Shown here in pieces: positions 59,819 through 64,000 of a stretch of DNA of 64,000 nt (positions within the stretch are counted from its first letter, which is position 1; each line of letters begins with the position of its first letter). The notes beneath the pieces were generated by a model. That model worked only from the letters and a program-made list of their open reading frames with translations, searched no databases and was not told where the DNA came from. The DNA lies in the NCBI RefSeq assembly GCF_009827535.1, contig NZ_WTYN01000001.1, forward strand, positions 1,612,001-1,676,000, given 5' to 3'. The stretch is from Qipengyuania oceanensis (GTDB lineage Bacteria > Pseudomonadota > Alphaproteobacteria > Sphingomonadales > Sphingomonadaceae). The translations under genes and the position numbers were made by a program.

Positions 59819-61213
59819 TCAGGCGCGGGCGACGACCGCGGCGATGCTGGTCGCGGCATAGCGCACGGGGGCGGGCCAGGTGATCGCTCGCCCGTCGACC
59901 ACGCTGAAGGCGATTCCGCCGACGACCGAGCCCCCGGTCGGGGTGAGCACGAAAAGAGCCAGCGCTATGCCGGTCACGCGGAGCGGCGCATTGCCCATCC
60001 GGCTCGCCACTCTCAGCGCGTCGCGCAACAGCAGGGCGAACAGCGGAATTGCGAGCAATTGCGCAAACAGCGCGGCGCGGTAGCTCAGCAGGGAGAGCAG
60101 CACCATTGCCCCCGCCAGCGAGGCGACCGCCAGCCAGCCGCGCGGATTGCCGGATCGGCTCATCTGGTGCCACCGTGTCGTGACACTGGCCACCCACAGC
60201 ACGAAGGTCGCCACCACCATGCCGATCGGATCGAGCCATCCGCCCGTGCCGGAATGGACGGCTGCGAAGCCCTGGCCGCCGGTGAAAGGTCCCGGTGCGA
60301 CTACCGGCGCCGGGATAGCAGCGCCGAAAGCGAGCAAGGGAGCAGCGAGAGCCGCCGCGACCAGCGCCCCCGCACCGATAATCCGCGAAACCGGCGCCGA
60401 TCTGGAATTGCGCATGGCCAGCACACCGGCGATCGCAGCCGCCGACCAGCATCCGGCAAGATGCGGCCAGCTCATCCACCCCGGGCTCGCGAAGAGCCAG
60501 TTGGCTATCGGCTGGGTCGCGAGGAACAGGCCACTGGCCCCCACAGCCATGGCACCCAGGTAGGCCGCCAGGCAGCGCGCGTCCCCGTCGCGTAGGTACA
60601 GCAGCAAGAGCAATCCGCCGGCAGCCGTTGCGACGACGAAGCCGGCGAGAGAGAAGGAAGTCAGGAGCCCCGCGACAAGCCCCGCAGCAGCCGATTTCAT
60701 GACTATCGCGCGGCGATCGACCAGCAGGCGCAGCATGGCGAGGACGCAGAGCGCCTCCCAGCCTTGGGAATCGAGCCGCATCGGGGCGAATGCCGCGACT
60801 GCCAGCGGCAGCAGCGGCACGATCAGCAGGCCGATGTTCGCGGCGGCACCGGTGAATTCGAGACAGCGGAGCGTCCCCCGCACGAGAACGAGCGCGACAA
60901 GCAGTTGCACCAGCGGAATGACCGCGCTGGCCAGGATTTCGGCAGCCAGCCGCGGCAGGACGAAGTCCAGCGCCAGCACACTCGCGACCAGCGGGATGTC
61001 GGACAGCGTGTTGATCCTGCCAACCGGCGCGCCGGGTCCGTGGGCCAGGCCAGGCAGAGCGGCGAAGAGCAGCACGGCGACCATGGCCAGCCAGGGAAGC
61101 ACGATCGCGGACCGGTTGTGCGCATCCCCGAGCGCTGCCCAGGGCAGAGTCAGGCGATCGGTCGCGAAATGGGCTTGCTGGATCGGCCGGCGGCGTTCGG
61201 CGACGTAATTCAC
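59819..61213 (-). CDS. Multi-spanning membrane protein of unknown function
   Basis: The 464-residue protein has around ten to twelve hydrophobic helices separated by short loops and no soluble domain. Layout and lengths resemble uncharacterised glycosyltransferase-C-like membrane proteins, but I see no decisive motif. It starts at GTG 61213 with TTGGAG seven bases upstream. A polar N-terminal tail (MNYVAERRRPIQQAHFATD) precedes the first helix. It stands alone on the minus strand between msrB and the PilZ gene. Confidence 0.82.
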   Translation of the reverse strand: MNYVAERRRPIQQAHFATDRLTLPWAALGDAHNRSAIVLPWLAMVAVLLFAALPGLAHGPGAPVGRINTLSDIPLVASVLALDFVLPRLAAEILASAVIPLVQLLVALVLVRGTLRCLEFTGAAANIGLLIVPLLPLAVAAFAPMRLDSQGWEALCVLAMLRLLVDRRAIVMKSAAAGLVAGLLTSFSLAGFVVATAAGGLLLLLYLRDGDARCLAAYLGAMAVGASGLFLATQPIANWLFASPGWMSWPHLAGCWSAAAIAGVLAMRNSRSAPVSRIIGAGALVAAALAAPLLAFGAAIPAPVVAPGPFTGGQGFAAVHSGTGGWLDPIGMVVATFVLWVASVTTRWHQMSRSGNPRGWLAVASLAGAMVLLSLLSYRAALFAQLLAIPLFALLLRDALRVASRMGNAPLRVTGIALALFVLTPTGGSVVGGIAFSVVDGRAITWPAPVRYAATSIAAVVARA

Positions 61214-61374
61214 CGCGAGGCTCCAAGGCGGACAAGTCGCACAATCGAACGGCTGCGCCCACCGCTGCGTCGCTGAGAAAGGCTGTCCATTTTCGCTGCC
61301 CCCTGCCTGTGGATAAACTGGCAGGGTCGCGTTACCGTAAAGTTAACGATGCTTCCCCGCGCAGCGCCCGGCGG

Positions 61375-62001
61375 TCAGCGGCCGAGAAGTGCCGGACACT
61401 GCAGGGCGGCCGCCTTCAAGGCGAAGTCCCTCAGGCTGAACGTATCGTCGAACGCGAGACCGTAGTTCTCCTCCCGCCGCCAGCGCACTTTTGCGCGTAC
61501 CTCGGGAAATTCGCGCGCTTCGAGCCTGATCGGCTGTTCGATCGCCAGCAAGGCGTCGCATTCGAGCAGCGCGCCCTGTTGCGAGACATTGTGGATGACC
61601 GCGTTGAGGCGCTGGGTCAGCGTGGACACCGTCGCCGGGATACTGACGCTGATGCGCAGCTGGCGCTTGGGATACTTGCCGGTCTCGACGATGAGCTGCT
61701 GCACGTCGACCGTGTCGGCAAAGGTGAAACTCGCTTCGCCGTCCTTCGCCCGCACCTTGTCGAGTTCGTAGCGCATCCCGTTCTGCAGCACGAGTTCCTG
61801 GCGATCGGCGCGAGGCAGCGAGTGGAAGGTGCGAAGGCTGATCCCGGTTTCCGACACGTCGCGGATGACGCAGACGAACTCGCCCTGGTCGGACACGATC
61901 TTGGCCGCACGGATCAGCGACGTGTAGCGTGCCGAGCCGCGCCGGTCCTCGCCGGTATGTTCGGATTTGCCCGCCGCCTGTTCGGTCGAGAAGTAATCCA
62001 T
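61375..62001 (-). CDS. Protein with two PilZ domains
   Basis: PilZ domains bind cyclic di-GMP. This 208-residue protein has two: the first with RRGSARY (20-26) and DVSETG (48-53), the second with KRQLR (112-116) and NVSQQG (138-143). Both carry RxxxR-like and [DN]xSxxG motifs. No output domain is attached. An ATG at 62049 would add 16 residues; the start at 62001 has AAAGGGG directly upstream and is preferred. Nothing nearby makes or degrades c-di-GMP. It may control polysaccharide or cell-cycle functions. Confidence 0.87.
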   Translation of the reverse strand: MDYFSTEQAAGKSEHTGEDRRGSARYTSLIRAAKIVSDQGEFVCVIRDVSETGISLRTFHSLPRADRQELVLQNGMRYELDKVRAKDGEASFTFADTVDVQQLIVETGKYPKRQLRISVSIPATVSTLTQRLNAVIHNVSQQGALLECDALLAIEQPIRLEAREFPEVRAKVRWRREENYGLAFDDTFSLRDFALKAAALQCPALLGR

Positions 62002-62141
62002 GCCCCTTTGCACCCCCGGAACTCTGCGACCGCGACGGCCAGACGCCATCGCCCTAGCCGCAGAGACGTGTGAACATGGCTATTAGCCACCTAGGGGTTA
62101 AAACGGATTAAAAGCCTTTTCGGAGGGCCCGGCCGACATGA

Positions 62142-62226
62142 TGGTGCGGGTGGTGGGACTCGAACCCACACGTCCAAGGGACAGGGGATTTTAAGTCCCC
62201 GGCGTCTACCATTCCGCCACACCCGC
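62142..62226 (-). tRNA. tRNA-Leu (anticodon UAA)
   Basis: On the minus strand the 85-base sequence starts GCGGGTG and ends CACCCGC-A-CCA, giving a 7-bp acceptor stem, discriminator A and an encoded CCA. The anticodon stem GGGGA/TCCCC encloses the loop CTTAAAA with anticodon UAA. The T arm has GGTTCGAGTCC and a long variable arm is present, as expected for a class II leucine tRNA reading UUA and UUG. Confidence 0.96.
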
Positions 62227-62353
62227 AAGGCTCCGGCCGGAGCGCGCGCGTGTAGCCTGCGCGATGGCAGCCGACAATCTCGGCAATCGAGGGCCGGCTA
62301 ATCGAAGGCTTGGCTATCGAAGGCGCTGGCGCCGGACGGGCGATGGAACCGCC

Positions 62354-62635
62354 TCAGTCCTCGTTGAGCGCGATGCGCATTTCCTTGCCGGGCTTGAAAT
62401 AGGGGACTTTCTTGGCCGGCACGTCGACGCTTTCCCCCGTCCGCGGATTGCGACCCTTGCGGGCCTCGCGCTCGCGGGTCGAGAATGCGCCGAAGCCGCG
62501 CAGTTCCACCCTGCCGCCTTCGGCAAGCCGGTTGGCGATCTCGTCGAAGAAGATATCGACGATCTGCTCGACCTCTTCGGTCTTGAGATCGGGATTTTCC
62601 TTGGCCATCGCCTGCAACAGTTCGGATCTGATCAT
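62354..62635 (-). CDS. ihfB: Integration host factor subunit beta
   Basis: IHF-beta pairs with IHF-alpha to bend DNA at promoters and recombination sites. The 93-residue protein has the DNABII fold: [17 protein letters not shown] helix, [27 protein letters not shown], and the minor-groove arm [29 protein letters not shown]. The IhfB-type start IRSEL rather than the HU-type NK(S/T)EL, with VELRGFGAF, supports the beta subunit. GGGAGA lies before the ATG. Confidence 0.95.
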   Translation of the reverse strand: MIRSELLQAMAKENPDLKTEEVEQIVDIFFDEIANRLAEGGRVELRGFGAFSTREREARKGRNPRTGESVDVPAKKVPYFKPGKEMRIALNED

Positions 62636-62774
62636 CGCGTTCTCCCGGCGGCTTTCGGCCCCTGTGCCGTTAGCGAGCTACTCGTCCTGACCCGTCGCCG
62701 GAAACGCCTTTCCGGCTGGCTCCCGGTCGATGCCGAATGGTGCCAGAAGACCGTGCGAGAGGCAAGTTCACCGG

Positions 62775-62788
62775 TTAACATTTGTTAA
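62775..62788. repeat. Perfect palindrome TTAACA-TT-TGTTAA upstream of ihfB
   Basis: Two six-base arms face each other across a two-base spacer, about 140 bases upstream of the ihfB start and just after the GntR gene stop. It could be an operator. The TTAA half-sites are six bases apart, one short of the CtrA consensus, so I do not call it a CtrA box. Confidence 0.35.
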
Positions 62789-62814
62789 AGCGGGCACCCT
62801 TCCGCCCGGCACCG

Positions 62815-63156
62815 TCAGGCATCGGCGAGCAGGTCGCGTGCCGAGATGCCCAGCCGCTCGATCCGCGAGCGTATCTCGGGCCACTCCTGGGCCAGAAAAG
62901 TTTCGCGCTCGCTGCTGCGCAGCCGGGCAGCCGCCCCCTGGACGACATACATGCCGACACCGCGCTGCACTTCGACCAGGCCGTCCGCCTGGAACTGCTG
63001 GTAGGCCTTCGCGACGGTCAGCGGGTTCGCCCCTTCCTCAGCCGCAAGCGCGCGGACCGAAGGCAGCATCTCGCCCTCGCGATAACGTCCTTCGATAATG
63101 GCGGCTGCGATCTGGTCGCGCAGCTTGAGGTAAACCGGGCGGCTTTGCTGGCTCAT
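62815..63156 (-). CDS. GntR family transcriptional regulator (YtrA-like)
   Basis: This 113-residue regulator has an N-terminal winged helix (PVYLKLRDQIAAAIIEGRYREGEMLPSVRALAAEEGANPLTVAKAYQQF, ending GVGMYVV) and a short C-terminal tail of about 40 residues, the mark of the YtrA subfamily, which usually controls transporters. AGGGA stands six bases before ATG 63156, preferred to ATGs upstream. It is divergent from the peptide transporter gene at 63338, a possible target; that is inference. Confidence 0.93.
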   Translation of the reverse strand: MSQQSRPVYLKLRDQIAAAIIEGRYREGEMLPSVRALAAEEGANPLTVAKAYQQFQADGLVEVQRGVGMYVVQGAAARLRSSERETFLAQEWPEIRSRIERLGISARDLLADA

Positions 63157-63337
63157 GACAAGTCCCTTCGAGTGCATCAGTGCCATAATACAGCGCGGCG
63201 CGTCAAGCGCGGCGGCATGCGCATTTGCGCCCGCACATCGCGGTTTCGCTTGTAACTAATGCTTCACACTGGCGAATTCGCCGCTAGGGTGCGCCGCTTA
63301 TCTGCCGCCAACGGCAAGCATTACGGGACAGCAACGC

Positions 63338-64000
63338 ATGAAAGACATGGCTTTGTGGAACGAGGGCGACTGGATCGCAGCCATCGCATTTATCGTTCTG
63401 GTGGCCTTCCTGGCTATCGGAGGGTTGATCGCAGCCAGCAAGAAGCCGGAATTCGCGGGCCATCCCAAGGGCCTCTACATGCTGTTCTTCGCCGAGATGT
63501 GGGAGCGTTTCTCCTTCTACGGCATGCGCGCGCTGCTGATCTTCTACCTGACCCAGCACTGGCTTTTCAGCGACGGTGAATCGACCGTCATCTACGGTGC
63601 CTACGGCAGCCTCGTCTACATCACTCCCGTCCTCGGCGGCTGGCTGGCGGACCGCTATCTCGGCCAGCGCAAGGCGGTCCTGTTCGGCGGCGTGCTGCTG
63701 ACGCTCGGCCACCTGGCCATGGCGGTCGAAGGCGGCGGTGGTCAGAGCGATCCGGCGATCAACGTCTTCTGGCTCGCCCTTGCGCTGATCATCGTCGGCT
63801 CGGGCTTCCTCAAGGCGAACATCTCGGTGATGGTCGGCCAGCTCTACAAGCTCACCGACGTGCGTCGCGACGCGGCCTACACGATCTTCTACATGGGCAT
63901 CAACGCGGGCGCCGCCTTCGGCGTCATCCTCGCCGGTTATCTCGGCCAGACGATCGGCTGGGCCTACGGCTTCGGCCTCGCGGGGATCGGCATGCTCGCC
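63338..64000 (+). CDS. POT family (PTR2) proton-dependent peptide transporter, N-terminal part
   Basis: This gene runs off the right edge; 221 codons are visible. The sequence LYMLFFAEMWERFSFYGMRALLIFYL contains the POT signature ExxERF for proton coupling, and FYMGINAGAAFG matches the second family motif. Five or six membrane helices are present, with GGWLADRYLGQRKAV as the MFS motif A. It imports di- and tripeptides. The ATG at 63338 has a weak GGGA upstream, and the next ATG is three codons in. It is divergent from the GntR regulator. Confidence 0.95.
   Translation, partial: MKDMALWNEGDWIAAIAFIVLVAFLAIGGLIAASKKPEFAGHPKGLYMLFFAEMWERFSFYGMRALLIFYLTQHWLFSDGESTVIYGAYGSLVYITPVLGGWLADRYLGQRKAVLFGGVLLTLGHLAMAVEGGGGQSDPAINVFWLALALIIVGSGFLKANISVMVGQLYKLTDVRRDAAYTIFYMGINAGAAFGVILAGYLGQTIGWAYGFGLAGIGMLA

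Noticed and set aside
62092-62115. CtrA-like box TTAA-N6-TTAA near the PilZ gene
   Set aside because: The spacing is six rather than seven bases and the flanks do not match. The same applies to 62775-62788.

Overview
The window is 64 kb of high-GC chromosomal DNA from an alphaproteobacterium, most likely a sphingomonad of the Erythrobacteraceae type (Erythrobacter, Qipengyuania or Altererythrobacter-like). The evidence is strong G/C bias at third codon positions, the DUF3576-leuS-lptE-holA gene order, a 180-kDa-class NAD glutamate dehydrogenase, a CYP153-like P450, an acetoacetyl-CoA reductase and many short intergenic spaces with ATGA or TGATG overlaps. I see no mobile element, integrase, prophage, CRISPR array or rRNA. 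The assignment to genus is inference.

Layout. 1-9.9 kb: a MaoC-type hydratase, gltB-gltD (glutamate synthase), a lone PAS histidine kinase, a crotonase and ung. 10-19 kb: an envelope block with an RNase D-like exonuclease, lptC, lptA, a PF14907-type nucleotidyltransferase and a polyprenyl-phosphate sugar transferase, then the minus-strand operon DUF3576-leuS-lptE-holA. 19.5-24.5 kb: an unrecognised exported protein with a clear terminator, phbB, a ribbon-helix-helix protein, a DUF305 membrane protein, a small membrane protein and divergent murA/galU. 24.5-32.4 kb (minus strand): P450 plus acyl-CoA ligase, an M23 peptidase, then glnE-bcp-DUF455. 32.5-42 kb: an M28 peptidase, an agmatine deiminase, a TauE/SafE transporter, thrS with an upstream leader region, a small membrane/XRE module with a hydrolase, and a PhoD-type phosphatase. 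42-54.4 kb (plus strand): yjgN-M48 protease-hydrolase-TPR-flavin oxidoreductase, then NAD-GDH, a ferredoxin-reductase-like flavoprotein and a CaiB-type CoA-transferase. 54.4-64 kb: queG, an ABC exporter, a CYP153-like P450, an exported msrB, a multi-spanning membrane protein, a double-PilZ protein, tRNA-Leu(UAA), ihfB, a GntR regulator and the start of a POT-family peptide transporter.

How the genes work together. Nitrogen flow is heavily represented: gltBD assimilates ammonia, glnE modifies glutamine synthetase, and NAD-GDH oxidises glutamate. Cell-envelope genes (lptC, lptA, lptE, murA, galU, the sugar transferase and the M23 hydrolase) form a second theme. The two P450s with their ligase, reductase and CoA-transferase neighbours suggest oxidative lipid or hydrocarbon metabolism.

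The most interesting signal is upstream of thrS. A good sigma-70-like promoter drives an apparently leaderless 23-codon ORF with five consecutive threonine codons. It is followed by a GC-rich hairpin whose 3' arm is duplicated inside the end of the leader ORF. These elements can form the mutually exclusive 1:2, 2:3 and 3:4 pairings of a ribosome-mediated attenuator. I know of no described system of this kind for thrS in this bacterial group. A second curiosity is the nucleotidyltransferase gene after lptA, whose coding signal and family N-terminus extend upstream of any ATG, GTG or TTG to a possible ATT start behind a good ribosome binding site.
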